DNA of 64,000 nucleotides, from the NCBI RefSeq assembly GCF_012986595.1, contig NZ_JAAQYM010000006.1, forward strand, positions 186,001-250,000. Direction: 5' to 3'. Position 1 is the first letter of the stretch; the number at the start of each line of letters is the position of its first letter. The notes under the pieces are model-generated. The model saw only the letters and a program-made list of their open reading frames with translations, did no database searches and was not told the origin of the DNA. This document shows positions 51,380-59,861 of this stretch, one piece after another. The position numbers were made by a program, and so were the translations under genes. Origin of the DNA: Pseudomonas koreensis. Its GTDB lineage: Bacteria > Pseudomonadota > Gammaproteobacteria > Pseudomonadales > Pseudomonadaceae.

Positions 51380-52462
51380 ATGAGCAAGCAAGCCGTGAAA
51401 TTCGCCTACTGGGTGCCGAACGTCAGTGGTGGGCTGGTGGTCAGCAAGATCGAGCAGCGCACCGACTGGGGCATCGACTACAACCGCAAACTGGCGCAGC
51501 TCGCCGAGGCCGCGGGCTTCGAATATGCCCTGACGCAGATCCGTTTCACCGCCGGTTACGGTGCCGAGTTCCAGCATGAATCGGTGGCGTTCAGTCATGC
51601 GCTGCTGGCCGCCACCAGCAAACTCAAGGTGATCGCGGCGATTTTGCCGGGGCCGTGGCAACCGGCGCTGGCGGCCAAACAACTGGCAACCATCGACCAA
51701 CTCACCAATGGCCGGATCGCGGTGAACATCGTCAGTGGCTGGTTCAAGGGTGAATTCCAGGCCATCGGTGAACACTGGCTGGAGCACGACGAGCGTTATC
51801 GGCGCTCCGAGGAGTTCATCCGTTCGCTGCGCGGGATCTGGAGCCAGGACAACTTCACCTTTCGCGGCGACTTCTACCGTTTCGACAATTACAGCCTCAA
51901 ACCGAAACCGCTGGGGCGTCCGGAAATTTTCCAGGGCGGCAGTTCACGCGCGGCACGCGACATGGCGGCGCGGGTGTCCGACTGGTATTTCACCAACGGC
52001 AACAGCGTTGAAGGAATCAAGGCGCAGGTCGATGACATCCGCGCCAAAGCCGCGGCGAACAATCATTCAGTGAAGATCGGCGTCAATGCCTTTGTGATTG
52101 CCCGCGACACCGAGGAAGAGGCGCGCGCCGTGCTGGCGCAGATCATCGATCAGGCTGACCCGGAAGCGGTGAATGCCTTTGGCGACGCTGCGAAGCAGGC
52201 GGGCAGGGCGTCGCCGGAGGGCGAGGGCAACTGGGCGAAATCGACGTTCGAGGATCTGGTGCAATACAACGATGGCTTCAAGACCAACCTGATCGGCACG
52301 CCCTTGCAGATTGCCGAGCGGATTGTCGCGCTGAAGGCGGTGGGGGTTGATCTGGTGCTGGCGGGGTTTCTGCACTTTCAGGAGGAGGTGGAGTATTTCG
52401 GCCGGTGGGTGTTGCCGTTGGTGCGCGAGCTGGAGGCTGAAAAGACTGCCGCCGTCGCCTGA
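51380..52462 (+). CDS. sfnG: FMNH2-dependent dimethylsulfone monooxygenase
   Basis: 360-residue bacterial-luciferase-like flavin monooxygenase that converts dimethylsulfone to methanesulfinate. Start MSKQAVKFAYWVPNVSGGLV and inner segments KVIAAILPGPWQPALAAKQL, NIVSGWFKGEFQAIGEHWLE and EIFQGGSSRAARDMAARVSD match the SfnG/SsuD group, and SfnG best in length. The frame is open upstream through a REPIN, but the sigma-54 promoter and GAGGA place the start at 51380. It appears to be monocistronic, lacking an adjacent flavin reductase. Confidence 0.9.
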   Translation: MSKQAVKFAYWVPNVSGGLVVSKIEQRTDWGIDYNRKLAQLAEAAGFEYALTQIRFTAGYGAEFQHESVAFSHALLAATSKLKVIAAILPGPWQPALAAKQLATIDQLTNGRIAVNIVSGWFKGEFQAIGEHWLEHDERYRRSEEFIRSLRGIWSQDNFTFRGDFYRFDNYSLKPKPLGRPEIFQGGSSRAARDMAARVSDWYFTNGNSVEGIKAQVDDIRAKAAANNHSVKIGVNAFVIARDTEEEARAVLAQIIDQADPEAVNAFGDAAKQAGRASPEGEGNWAKSTFEDLVQYNDGFKTNLIGTPLQIAERIVALKAVGVDLVLAGFLHFQEEVEYFGRWVLPLVRELEAEKTAAVA

Positions 52463-52476
52463 ACACCACAAAACCC

Positions 52477-52566
52477 TGTAGGAGTGGGCCTGCTCGCGAT
52501 TGCGTATGAACATTCAATATTCAGGTTGACTGACACACCGCTATCGCGAGCAGGCTCACTCCTACA
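52477..52566. repeat. REPIN-like inverted pair, family C
   Basis: Arms with GTAGGAGTGGGCCTGCTCGC and the reverse, between the convergent sfnG and DUF1348 genes. Confidence 0.86.
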
Positions 52567-52583
52567 ATTGGAACTATGTGAAC

Positions 52584-53063
52584 TTACAGACCGAGTTCGG
52601 ACAGCCCCGGATGATCATCCGGACGCCGCCCCAGTGGCCAGTGGAACTTGCGCTCGCTTTCCTTGATCGGCATGTCGTTGATGCAGGCATAACGCTGGAA
52701 CATCAGGCCGTGCTCATCGAACTCCCAGTTTTCATTGCCGTAGGAGCGGAACCAGTTGCCCGAATCGTCATGCCATTCATAGGCGTAGCGCACGGCGATG
52801 CGTGTATCGGAGTAGGCCCAGAGTTCCTTGATCAAGCGATAATCCAGCTCTTTGGCCCATTTGCGGGTCAGGAACGCTTTGGCTTCTTCGCGGTTGTGGG
52901 CGAACTCGGCGCGGTTACGCCATTGCGTGTCCAGGGTATAGGCCAGCGATACCTTCTCGGGGTCGCGGGAATTCCAGCCATCTTCGGCCAGACGAACTTT
53001 TTCAATGGCCGATTCACGATTGAACGGCGGTAAAGGCGGACGCACTTGGGCAGCAGTCGACAT
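52584..53063 (-). CDS. DUF1348 (SnoaL-like, NTF2 fold) protein
   Basis: 159 residues. Conserved pieces are VRLAEDGWNSRDPEKVSLAY, WRNRAEFAHNREEAKAFLTR and FRSYGNENWEFDEHGLMFQR, followed by NDMPIKESERKFHWP. This is the DUF1348 family of the NTF2/SnoaL fold, without a defined reaction. It lies downstream of, and in the same direction as, the TetR gene (55 bp), and may be regulated by it. Confidence 0.85.
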   Translation of the reverse strand: MSTAAQVRPPLPPFNRESAIEKVRLAEDGWNSRDPEKVSLAYTLDTQWRNRAEFAHNREEAKAFLTRKWAKELDYRLIKELWAYSDTRIAVRYAYEWHDDSGNWFRSYGNENWEFDEHGLMFQRYACINDMPIKESERKFHWPLGRRPDDHPGLSELGL

Positions 53064-53118
53064 TTTCAGTCTCCCGATCTAATTAACGATTAAACAACGG
53101 TCAGGCTTATTTAAGGCG

Positions 53119-53682
53119 TTACAGGTCCAATAACTTACGCGCCATGCATTGCGCATTATCAGCGGCACTGTGATCACCCATCACAAGCGCTACGGTAATG
53201 GCGCCGTCAATCAGGATCAGCAACTGTCTGGCCAGACGTTGCGGGTCCTCGGTGCCATGTTCGGTACACAGCTCGCACAGGTAGTCGAGCAGTTTCTGTT
53301 TGTGGTCTTTGGCGACCTGACGCACCGGGTCTTCGGGGTCACCGGTTTCGCCACTGGTGTTAATGAAAGCGCAGCCGCGAAAGCCTTCCGAGGCGAACCA
53401 GCTCTTGAGTACGGTAAACAGGTTGAGCAGACGATCGGCCGGGGTTTCGGCCTGATCGACCGCGCTGCGGTACCACTGCATCCAGCGCACGTCACGGCGT
53501 TGCAGGGCGGCGACGGTCAACGCCTCCTTGTTGGCAAAGTAACGGTAGATGCTCTTTCTGGAGACGCCGGCGGTTTTCACCAGGAGATCCATGCCGGTGG
53601 CTGCGATGCCACTTTTGTAGATCAACTTTTCGGTGACATCCAGAATGATGTCGCGGGTCGAGGTGTCAGTGAATTCGTTCAT
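53119..53682 (-). CDS. TetR-family transcriptional regulator
   Basis: 187 residues from the ATG at 53682; a start at 53718 is in frame but would lie over the probable operator. HTH: RDIILDVTEKLIYKSGIAAT, then VSRKSIYRYFANKEALTVAA. The C-terminal ligand/dimer domain carries GFRGCAFINTSGE and several cysteines. An AGAACG-TT-CGTTCT dyad covers its promoter at 53695. Probable target is its own transcript including the DUF1348 gene. Confidence 0.85.
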   Translation of the reverse strand: MNEFTDTSTRDIILDVTEKLIYKSGIAATGMDLLVKTAGVSRKSIYRYFANKEALTVAALQRRDVRWMQWYRSAVDQAETPADRLLNLFTVLKSWFASEGFRGCAFINTSGETGDPEDPVRQVAKDHKQKLLDYLCELCTEHGTEDPQRLARQLLILIDGAITVALVMGDHSAADNAQCMARKLLDL

Positions 53683-53694
53683 GTGGTTAACAGT

Positions 53695-53708
53695 AGAACG
53701 TTCGTTCT
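53695..53708. promoter_or_regulatory. Candidate TetR autoregulatory operator
   Basis: AGAACG-TT-CGTTCT, a perfect 6-bp dyad with 2-bp centre, 13 bp upstream of the TetR start codon. Confidence 0.45.
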
Positions 53709-53736
53709 CCTTTCGCAAGCTGTTTTTAAGATCAAC

Positions 53737-53800
53737 AGATCGCAGCCTCCGGCAGCGCCTGCACGGATCCTTGTAGGCGCTGCCGGAGGCTGCGATCTTT
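53737..53800. repeat. Inverted repeat, family D (left of pssA)
   Basis: Arms AGATCGCAGCCTCCGGCAGC and complement with short loop, between the divergent TetR and pssA genes. Confidence 0.82.
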
Positions 53801-53886
53801 CGATCTCTTTACAGACCCTCACAAGACCCGAACCGGTTGATGGTGTAAGCTCTCGGGTTCTTCGGATTCGACCCATTGCGAGCCCT

Positions 53887-55230
53887 ATGCCGTTGCTTTT
53901 CAAACGCTCTCTGCTGCCCAAACTGCGCAGCTTTCCGCTGACTGCCGAGGCCGTGACCATTCTGTCCGGCGCCGCCGAGTTCCGTCGTTGCCTCCTGGAG
54001 AAAATCGCTGAGGCGACCCAGCGCATCTACATCGTCGCGCTGTATCTGCAGCATGACGAGGCCGGTCAGGAAATCCTCGATGCCTTGCACGCCGCCAAGC
54101 TCAAGCGTCCCGAGCTGGAAATTGTCGTGGTGGTCGACTGGCTGCGCGCTCAGCGCGGGCTGATCGGTGCCGGCAAACAGCCGGGCAACGCCGCGTGGTA
54201 TCAGGAAATGACCCGCACTCACCAGAGTGAAGTGCCGGTCTACGGCGTTCCGGTGCAGACCCGCGAGCTGTTCGGCGTCCTGCACTTGAAGGGTTTCGTG
54301 ATCGACGATTGCGTGGTCTACAGCGGTGCGAGCCTGAACAATGTGTACCTGCACAAGTTCGACAAGTACCGTTTCGACCGTTACCACGTGCTGCACAGCC
54401 GCGAACTGGCGGACTCGATGCACCACCTGGTCAAGCACGGTCTGATCGAATCCAAGGCCGTGCATCGCCTCGACCTGCCGAACCTGCCGACCACCCGCAG
54501 CCTGCGCAACGACATCGGCGATCTGCGCAGCCGTCTCAAATACGCGGCATACGACACCAGCGCCGGCAGCACGGCGCATGACGGTCTGTCGGTGAGCCCG
54601 CTGCTCGGCGTGGGCAAGAACAACCCGCTGAACCGGGTGATTGTCGAATTGATTGCCAGCGCGCAACAGCAACTGACCATCTGCACGCCGTACTTCAACC
54701 TGCCGCTGCCGATCATCCGCGAGGTCAACCGCGCGCTAGCCCGTGGAGTGAAGATCGACATCGTGGTCGGTGACAAGACGGCCAACGACTTTTACATCCC
54801 GCCAAGCGAGCCGTTCAAGGTGATTGCGGCGTTGCCGTACCTGTACGAAATCAGCCTGCGCCGCTTCGCCAAGCGGCATCAGCGCAACATCGACAGCGGT
54901 CAGTTGAACCTGCACCTGTGGCGTGACGGCGACAACAGCTATCACCTCAAGGGCATGTGGATCGACCAGCGCTATACGCTGCTGACCGGCAACAACCTCA
55001 ATCCACGGGCGTTCCGCCTGGACCTGGAAAACGCGCTGCTGATCGATGATCCGCAAGGCGAGTGGCTGCAGCCACGGGCGAAGGAGCAGGAAGAGATCTT
55101 CCGCAACACCACGCGGATTGCCAGCTTCCAGAACCTGGAAACCTTGCCGGAGTACCCGGCGGCGGTGGCGAAGTTTTTGAAGCGGGTGAGCCGGGTGCGT
55201 ATCGAGCGGTTGCTCTACCGGATTCTGTAA
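53887..55230 (+). CDS. pssA: CDP-diacylglycerol-serine O-phosphatidyltransferase, PLD type
   Basis: 447 residues, close to the E. coli enzyme length. Two phospholipase-D-superfamily HxK motifs are present: LHLKGFVIDDCVVYSGASLN near residue 140 and YHLKGMWIDQRYTLLTGNNL near 355. A C-terminal basic segment (KRVSRVRIERLLYRIL) suits membrane association. It makes phosphatidylserine for phosphatidylethanolamine synthesis. The frame opens far upstream (53149) through the TetR gene, but MPLLFKRSLLPKLRSFPLTA at 53887 is the family N-terminus. The gene is bracketed by two family D repeats. Confidence 0.9.
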   Translation: MPLLFKRSLLPKLRSFPLTAEAVTILSGAAEFRRCLLEKIAEATQRIYIVALYLQHDEAGQEILDALHAAKLKRPELEIVVVVDWLRAQRGLIGAGKQPGNAAWYQEMTRTHQSEVPVYGVPVQTRELFGVLHLKGFVIDDCVVYSGASLNNVYLHKFDKYRFDRYHVLHSRELADSMHHLVKHGLIESKAVHRLDLPNLPTTRSLRNDIGDLRSRLKYAAYDTSAGSTAHDGLSVSPLLGVGKNNPLNRVIVELIASAQQQLTICTPYFNLPLPIIREVNRALARGVKIDIVVGDKTANDFYIPPSEPFKVIAALPYLYEISLRRFAKRHQRNIDSGQLNLHLWRDGDNSYHLKGMWIDQRYTLLTGNNLNPRAFRLDLENALLIDDPQGEWLQPRAKEQEEIFRNTTRIASFQNLETLPEYPAAVAKFLKRVSRVRIERLLYRIL

Positions 55231-55241
55231 CCGTTAAAAGC

Positions 55242-55321
55242 AAAAGATCGCAGCCTCCGGCAGCTCCTACATTGGGAATGTGAACATCCCGTAGGAGCTG
55301 CCGAAGGCTGCGATCTTTTTT
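55242..55321. repeat. Inverted repeat, family D (right of pssA)
   Basis: Arms AAAAGATCGCAGCCTCCGGC and complement, with AGCTCCTAC/GTAGGAGCT inside. It ends in a T run and so could double as a terminator for pssA. Confidence 0.83.
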
Positions 55322-55339
55322 ACTGGCGACTCAAATCTG

Positions 55340-56164
55340 TCAGTTCAGACCGAGCTTGCCACGCAACGTGGACAGGTCTTCGGCCAAGGTATTGACCGGG
55401 CCAACCAGCGCCTTGCGGTCGTTATCCTTCACTTTGTCATACGTCTCGAAACCACCGTCCTTGGTCTTGTACTTGGCGAGGATCTTGTCCACGGTGGCAA
55501 AGTTCTTGTCGACTTTGGCGACGAACGCCTTGTCCTGTTTCTCGATCTGCGGACGGAACAGGTCGACGATTTTCTTCGCCCCGTCGATGTTGCCCTGGAA
55601 GTCATACAGGTCGGTGTGGCTGTAACGGTCTTCCTCGCCCGAGATCTTGGTCGCCGCCACTTCTTCCAGCAGCGCGGCCGCACCACCGACAACTTTTTCC
55701 GGCGGGAAGGTCAGGCCGGCCACGCGGGTCTGCAGGTCTTTCACATCGCTGTCCAGCTTGTCCGCCAGGGCGGTCAGGCCTTCGGTGCTCTTCTCCGAGA
55801 ACAGCGAGTATTCGAGGCGGTGGAAACCGGTGAAGTCTTCAGCCTTGACGCCTTTTTCGTGGTCGTCGACGCGGGAGTCGATGGACGCATCGAGGTCACT
55901 GAACAGCTCGGCAATCGGCTCGATCGACTCGTAGTAGACGCGGGTCGGTGCATAGAGCTTTTGCGCGGTGGCCAGATCGCCTTTCTTCACTGCATCGGTG
56001 AACTGTTTGGTGTGGCTGCCCAGCTCATCCAGTTGCTCGGTGACGTAGATCTTGTAGTCCGACACCGGCCCGACCAGATCCAGAGGCGCGGTCGCGGCGA
56101 ATGCCGACAGCGGGGTGTTGAGCAATCCGAGGGTCAGCATTAAGGCGAGTGGCGACTTTTTCAT
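55340..56164 (-). CDS. EfeO-like periplasmic protein, M75/imelysin domain only
   Basis: 274 residues. Signal peptide MKKSPLALMLTLGLLNTPLS, then AFAA and an imelysin-type helical domain (LDLVGPVSDYKIYVTEQLDE). The metal-binding HxxE is in GFHRLEYSLFSEKSTEG, and SGEEDRYSHTDLYDFQGNID is the second conserved block. The cupredoxin module of classical EfeO is absent, so this is an EfeM-like short form. It is the last gene of the iron operon, 26 bp after efeB. Confidence 0.87.
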   Translation of the reverse strand: MKKSPLALMLTLGLLNTPLSAFAATAPLDLVGPVSDYKIYVTEQLDELGSHTKQFTDAVKKGDLATAQKLYAPTRVYYESIEPIAELFSDLDASIDSRVDDHEKGVKAEDFTGFHRLEYSLFSEKSTEGLTALADKLDSDVKDLQTRVAGLTFPPEKVVGGAAALLEEVAATKISGEEDRYSHTDLYDFQGNIDGAKKIVDLFRPQIEKQDKAFVAKVDKNFATVDKILAKYKTKDGGFETYDKVKDNDRKALVGPVNTLAEDLSTLRGKLGLN

Positions 56165-56190
56165 GTAACGGCTCCAAAGGTTTTTTATGG

Positions 56191-57489
56191 TTAGGCAGCT
56201 GTTTTGGGTTGTGTGGCGTTGAGCAGCGAGCGACCGATGAAATCCTTGTCGCCGGTGACACCCGGCAGGGTGAAGAAGTAGCCACCGCCGACCGGTTTGA
56301 GGTATTCCTCCAGCGGCTCGCCGTTGAGGCGGGTCTGCACGGTGATGAAGCCTTTTTCCAGATCGGCCTGGTAGCAGATGAACAGCAGGCCCATGTCGAG
56401 CTGGCCGTTCTTGTTGACGCCGTTGGAGTAGTTGAACGGCCGACGCAGAATCAGGTTGGCCTGGCTCGCGGCAGTGCGCGGGTTGGCCAGGCGGATGTGC
56501 GCGTCGAGCTTGGTCAGCTTGCCTTCCGGGTCCTTGCTGTAATCCGGGACCTCGGTTTCATGCTGGGCGCCCATCGGTGCGCCAGTGGTCTTGACCCGGC
56601 CGATGATGCTTTCCTGTTCCTGCAACGGCGTACGGTCCCAGCGTTCGACGAAGTTGCGAATGATCCGCACCGCTTGATAGCTGCCGTGCGCGGCCCAGGC
56701 CGGCTCGTCGCTGCCCGGTTGCACCCAGACAATCTTGTCCATCGCCTGGGCGTCGTTGGAATCGGGGTTGGCCGAGCCATCGCGGAAACCGAGGAAGTTG
56801 CGCGCCGATTGTGCCGGCACCCCCGGTTTGGCCGGGGCTTGCGGCGGCACGCTGCCTTCCTGTTTCCAGCGCACCAGCAGCAGGTCCGGCAGGTTCTTGA
56901 CGATGTCGCGCAGGGCGTGAATGTTGGTGTCGGCGGTGTTCGAGCAGAACTGCAGGCTCAGGTCGCCGTGGCAGCAATCGGCCTCCAGCGCATCGTTGGG
57001 AAAACCGACCATGCGTTGCAGGCGTTTCGGTTTGGTAGCGGCCAGGCCAAAGCGCTCGTCGAACAGCGATTCGCCCACCGACACGGTGATGGTCAGGTTG
57101 TCCGGGGTCACCACCGGGCCGAGGATGCCCGAGTCCGGTGGCGGCAGTTTCGGGTCGATCTGCGCCACCGGGCCGCCCTTCATCAGGAACGCAATGCGCT
57201 CGTTGAGGGTACGGAACAGCCGCTCGAGGTCTTCGCGATCGCTGGCCAGCACGTCGAACGAGACGAACATGCCGGACGCCGGCCGTGGGGTGACGATGCC
57301 GGTCTGGTGCAAGCCGTGGAAGTCGTGGCGGTCTTCGGTCTTGTCGCTGCTCGGCGCTTCGGTGACTTGCGCCGGGGCGGCGGCCATCGCCGGGCAGCTC
57401 AGGGCCGAACCGGCCAGGGCGACACCGGCGACACCCATGCCCATCAGGAGGCGGCGACGTTGCAGATCGAGGTTTTGCAAATCTTTCAT
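56191..57489 (-). CDS. efeB: EfeB deferrochelatase / dye-decolorizing heme peroxidase
   Basis: 432 residues with a Tat signal (RRRLLMGMGVAGVALAGSAL). The DyP fold carries GFRDGSANPDSNDAQ, which has the catalytic Asp and Arg region, and a proximal heme-His segment lies further on (RRPFNYSNGV following the active-site strand). The protein reduces or strips iron and hands ferric iron to the EfeO/EfeU route. It lies between efeO and the short EfeO-like gene. Confidence 0.92.
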   Translation of the reverse strand: MKDLQNLDLQRRRLLMGMGVAGVALAGSALSCPAMAAAPAQVTEAPSSDKTEDRHDFHGLHQTGIVTPRPASGMFVSFDVLASDREDLERLFRTLNERIAFLMKGGPVAQIDPKLPPPDSGILGPVVTPDNLTITVSVGESLFDERFGLAATKPKRLQRMVGFPNDALEADCCHGDLSLQFCSNTADTNIHALRDIVKNLPDLLLVRWKQEGSVPPQAPAKPGVPAQSARNFLGFRDGSANPDSNDAQAMDKIVWVQPGSDEPAWAAHGSYQAVRIIRNFVERWDRTPLQEQESIIGRVKTTGAPMGAQHETEVPDYSKDPEGKLTKLDAHIRLANPRTAASQANLILRRPFNYSNGVNKNGQLDMGLLFICYQADLEKGFITVQTRLNGEPLEEYLKPVGGGYFFTLPGVTGDKDFIGRSLLNATQPKTAA

Positions 57490-57506
57490 CGGTATTCGTC
57501 TTCTGC

Positions 57507-58706
57507 TTACAGGCCGGAGAGGCCGAGGGCGGGATCGATGCCATCCAGAGCGTCGGCGAGAGCCTTGGCCTTGTCGGCGATCTGTTTGCGTTGTTCGCCA
57601 CTGACCGTGTCGTAAGTGGCGTAGCCGTCCTTGACCTTGAAGCTGTTCAACAGGGTGTCGAAATCGCTCAGCGCGGTATCGATTTTCGGCAGCAGCTCCG
57701 GCGCCGATTTGGTCAGCATCGGCCGCAGCAACTCGACGACCTTGTGTGCGGTTTGCAGGTTGCCGGCGAAACCGTTGAGGTCGCCGTGGCTGTAGCGTTC
57801 TTCTTCACCACTGGCAGCGCGCACGTCGGCCAGGGTGTTGAGGTTGCGCACCACGATGTTCACCAGTTGCTCCGGTGGCAGCGATTGGGCCAGCAGTTGC
57901 TGTTTGAGCGTGGTGACGTCGGCCAGCAGGCGCGCGGCGACCGGCGTCAGGCTGTCGAGACTGCGTTGCTGGAACAGCGCGTATTCAAGGCGATGGAAAC
58001 CGACGAAGGCCGGATCCAGCTCACGCTTTTCGAAATAATCGGCGCGGGCATTGATGCTGTTGTCCAGTTCCGCCAGGCGTTGCGCGGCTGGGGCCAGGCG
58101 CTGGTAAGCGGCACGCGCCGGCAGGTACAGCGCCTGCGCCTGACTCAGGTCGCCGCTGGTAATCGCTTGATTTAGTGCGGTCACGGCTTTGATCAGCGCG
58201 CTGCTCTGGCTCGCCAGATACACGCGGAATTCCGACAGTGGCCCAACGAAGGCGACCATCGACGGCTTGGCCTTGGCGGCAGCGTCGGAGGCGGCGGTCG
58301 GCGTCACGTGCAGCACGCCACGCGGATTGCTCAACAATCCGCAAGTGATGGCGTAGTCGCCGGGTTGCAGGTTGGCGTTGATCACCTGACTCAGGCCCGG
58401 GGCGATGTTCTCGCGCTCTTCGATCACCAGCACGCCGTCGAGGATTTCCCATTCCACCGCCCGGTCGGAGCGGTTGACGATGCGGAAACTGGCGCGGCCG
58501 GCGGGAACCGTCAGCTCGTTCGGATCGCAGCTGTGGGCGTTGATGTTGACCACCACTTCGTCGTGGTTGTGCTGACGCTTGGCGGCGGCCATTTTCGAGG
58601 CGTAGTAGAACAAGCCGCCGGCGGCGATCATCACGACCACCGAACCGGCCACCGCCCAGCGCAAGGCGCGGGGAGGCGAGGCCTGAGGAATATTAGGCTT
58701 TGACAT
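57507..58706 (-). CDS. efeO: EfeO, cupredoxin-imelysin iron uptake protein
   Basis: 399 residues. An N-terminal membrane anchor or uncleaved signal (ALRWAVAGSVVVMIAAGGLF) is followed by a cupredoxin-like domain (VVVNINAHSCDPNELTVPAG, with GDYAITCGLLSNPRG) and an M75 domain from about residue 150 containing GFHRLEYALFQQRSLDS. It binds iron in the periplasm and delivers it to the EfeU permease. Start at 58706 is eight bases after the efeU stop, so the genes are coupled. Confidence 0.9.
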   Translation of the reverse strand: MSKPNIPQASPPRALRWAVAGSVVVMIAAGGLFYYASKMAAAKRQHNHDEVVVNINAHSCDPNELTVPAGRASFRIVNRSDRAVEWEILDGVLVIEERENIAPGLSQVINANLQPGDYAITCGLLSNPRGVLHVTPTAASDAAAKAKPSMVAFVGPLSEFRVYLASQSSALIKAVTALNQAITSGDLSQAQALYLPARAAYQRLAPAAQRLAELDNSINARADYFEKRELDPAFVGFHRLEYALFQQRSLDSLTPVAARLLADVTTLKQQLLAQSLPPEQLVNIVVRNLNTLADVRAASGEEERYSHGDLNGFAGNLQTAHKVVELLRPMLTKSAPELLPKIDTALSDFDTLLNSFKVKDGYATYDTVSGEQRKQIADKAKALADALDGIDPALGLSGL

Positions 58707-58714
58707 GGGTGCCC

Positions 58715-59566
58715 TTATTGGCTGGAAACGGAAGACGATTGGCCGGCTGCGTTGGCACTGGAGGGCGGCGCGGGCAGGAAGAACATCACCAGTGCCACCA
58801 GCAGATAAATCAGATACGCACCGAGGGTGCTGACGGTCGGCGCATCCTGATAACCGAACATGCCGGCCAGCACCGAGCCCAGCGGGCCATCCATCGGCAG
58901 CGTCGCGCTGAAGTCGAACAGCACGGTTTGCAGGTGATTCCACACGCCGGCTTCATGCAGCGCCTGCACCGAATTGGCGAGGATCCCGGCGGCGACCACG
59001 AGGATGAACAGCCCGGTCCACTTGAAGAACGCCGACAGGTTCAGGCGCATGCTGCCGCTGTAGATCAGAAAGCCGACGACGGTTGCCAGCACTAGGCCAA
59101 GCAGGGCGCCAATCGGCGCGCTCGGGCCTTCGCTCTGCTGGAACACCGCGAGCAGGAAGAACACGGTCTCCAGGCCTTCACGGGCTACGGCGAAAAACAC
59201 CATGGCGATCAGCGCGATCACCTGATGCCTGGAAGAGGTCAGGGCATGGTCCAGCGAAGCTTGCAGCGAATGCTTGATCGAACGCGCGACCTTGCGCATC
59301 CAGAACACCATCGAGCTGAGAATGCCCACGGCGACCAGACCGACTACACCTTCGAACAATTCCTGCTGTTTTTGCGGGAATTCGGCGCTGACCAGTTCCA
59401 GACCACCGCCGACCAGCAGCGCCAGCGCAGCGGCGAGAAACACGCCGATCCACACCGCCGGCATCCATTGGCCTCGACCGGTTTGTTGCAGGTAGCTGGC
59501 GATGATGCCAACGATCAGGGCGGCTTCAATGCCTTCACGCAGCATGATCAGAAAGGGAACGAGCAT
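58715..59566 (-). CDS. efeU: EfeU, FTR1-type iron permease
   Basis: 283-residue, roughly seven-segment membrane protein. Both iron-binding REGLE motifs are present: MLREGIEAALIVGII near the start and FFAVAREGLETVFFLLAVFQ in the middle. The ATG at 59566 is used; a GTG at 59578 is in frame. It transports the iron delivered by EfeO. It is first in the efeUOB-(efeO-like) operon and has a good Fur box upstream. Confidence 0.92.
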   Translation of the reverse strand: MLVPFLIMLREGIEAALIVGIIASYLQQTGRGQWMPAVWIGVFLAAALALLVGGGLELVSAEFPQKQQELFEGVVGLVAVGILSSMVFWMRKVARSIKHSLQASLDHALTSSRHQVIALIAMVFFAVAREGLETVFFLLAVFQQSEGPSAPIGALLGLVLATVVGFLIYSGSMRLNLSAFFKWTGLFILVVAAGILANSVQALHEAGVWNHLQTVLFDFSATLPMDGPLGSVLAGMFGYQDAPTVSTLGAYLIYLLVALVMFFLPAPPSSANAAGQSSSVSSQ

Positions 59567-59608
59567 TGCGGCAACCACGAGTCATTTAGATAGGTGGCTA
59601 AGTTGTAA

Positions 59609-59627
59609 CATAATGACACTCATTCCC
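59609..59627. promoter_or_regulatory. Fur box upstream of efeU
   Basis: A 19-bp site containing CATAATGACACTCATTCCC matches 14 of 19 positions of GATAATGATAATCATTATC, including the symmetric TAATGA/TCATT core. It lies 43 bp before the efeU start. Confidence 0.72.
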
Positions 59628-59699
59628 AAATGGGGATGGTTGACATTTACCTGAACATTCGCTGAACAGCGCGTTTTTTATCCAGCCACTGTTCAACCT

Positions 59700-59788
59700 T
59701 GTGGGAGCGAGCCTGCTCGCGAATGCGTGGCGTCAGTCGGCACAGTTTTTACTGATCCACCGCTTTCGCGAGCAGGCTCGCTCCCACA
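59700..59788. repeat. REPIN-like inverted pair, family B
   Basis: Opposed arms with about 45-bp centre between the divergent efeU and AraC genes. Confidence 0.88.
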
Positions 59789-59861
59789 GGATCGGTGTTG
59801 TGCTGAGGATGGCTGCGTTAAAATGCCCGTCACTCGAAAACAACAAGGCCTGCCTCGCTCC

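Noticed and set aside
53149..53886. Upstream extension of the pssA frame
   Set aside because: It runs antisense through the TetR gene and a family D repeat and has no PssA similarity.
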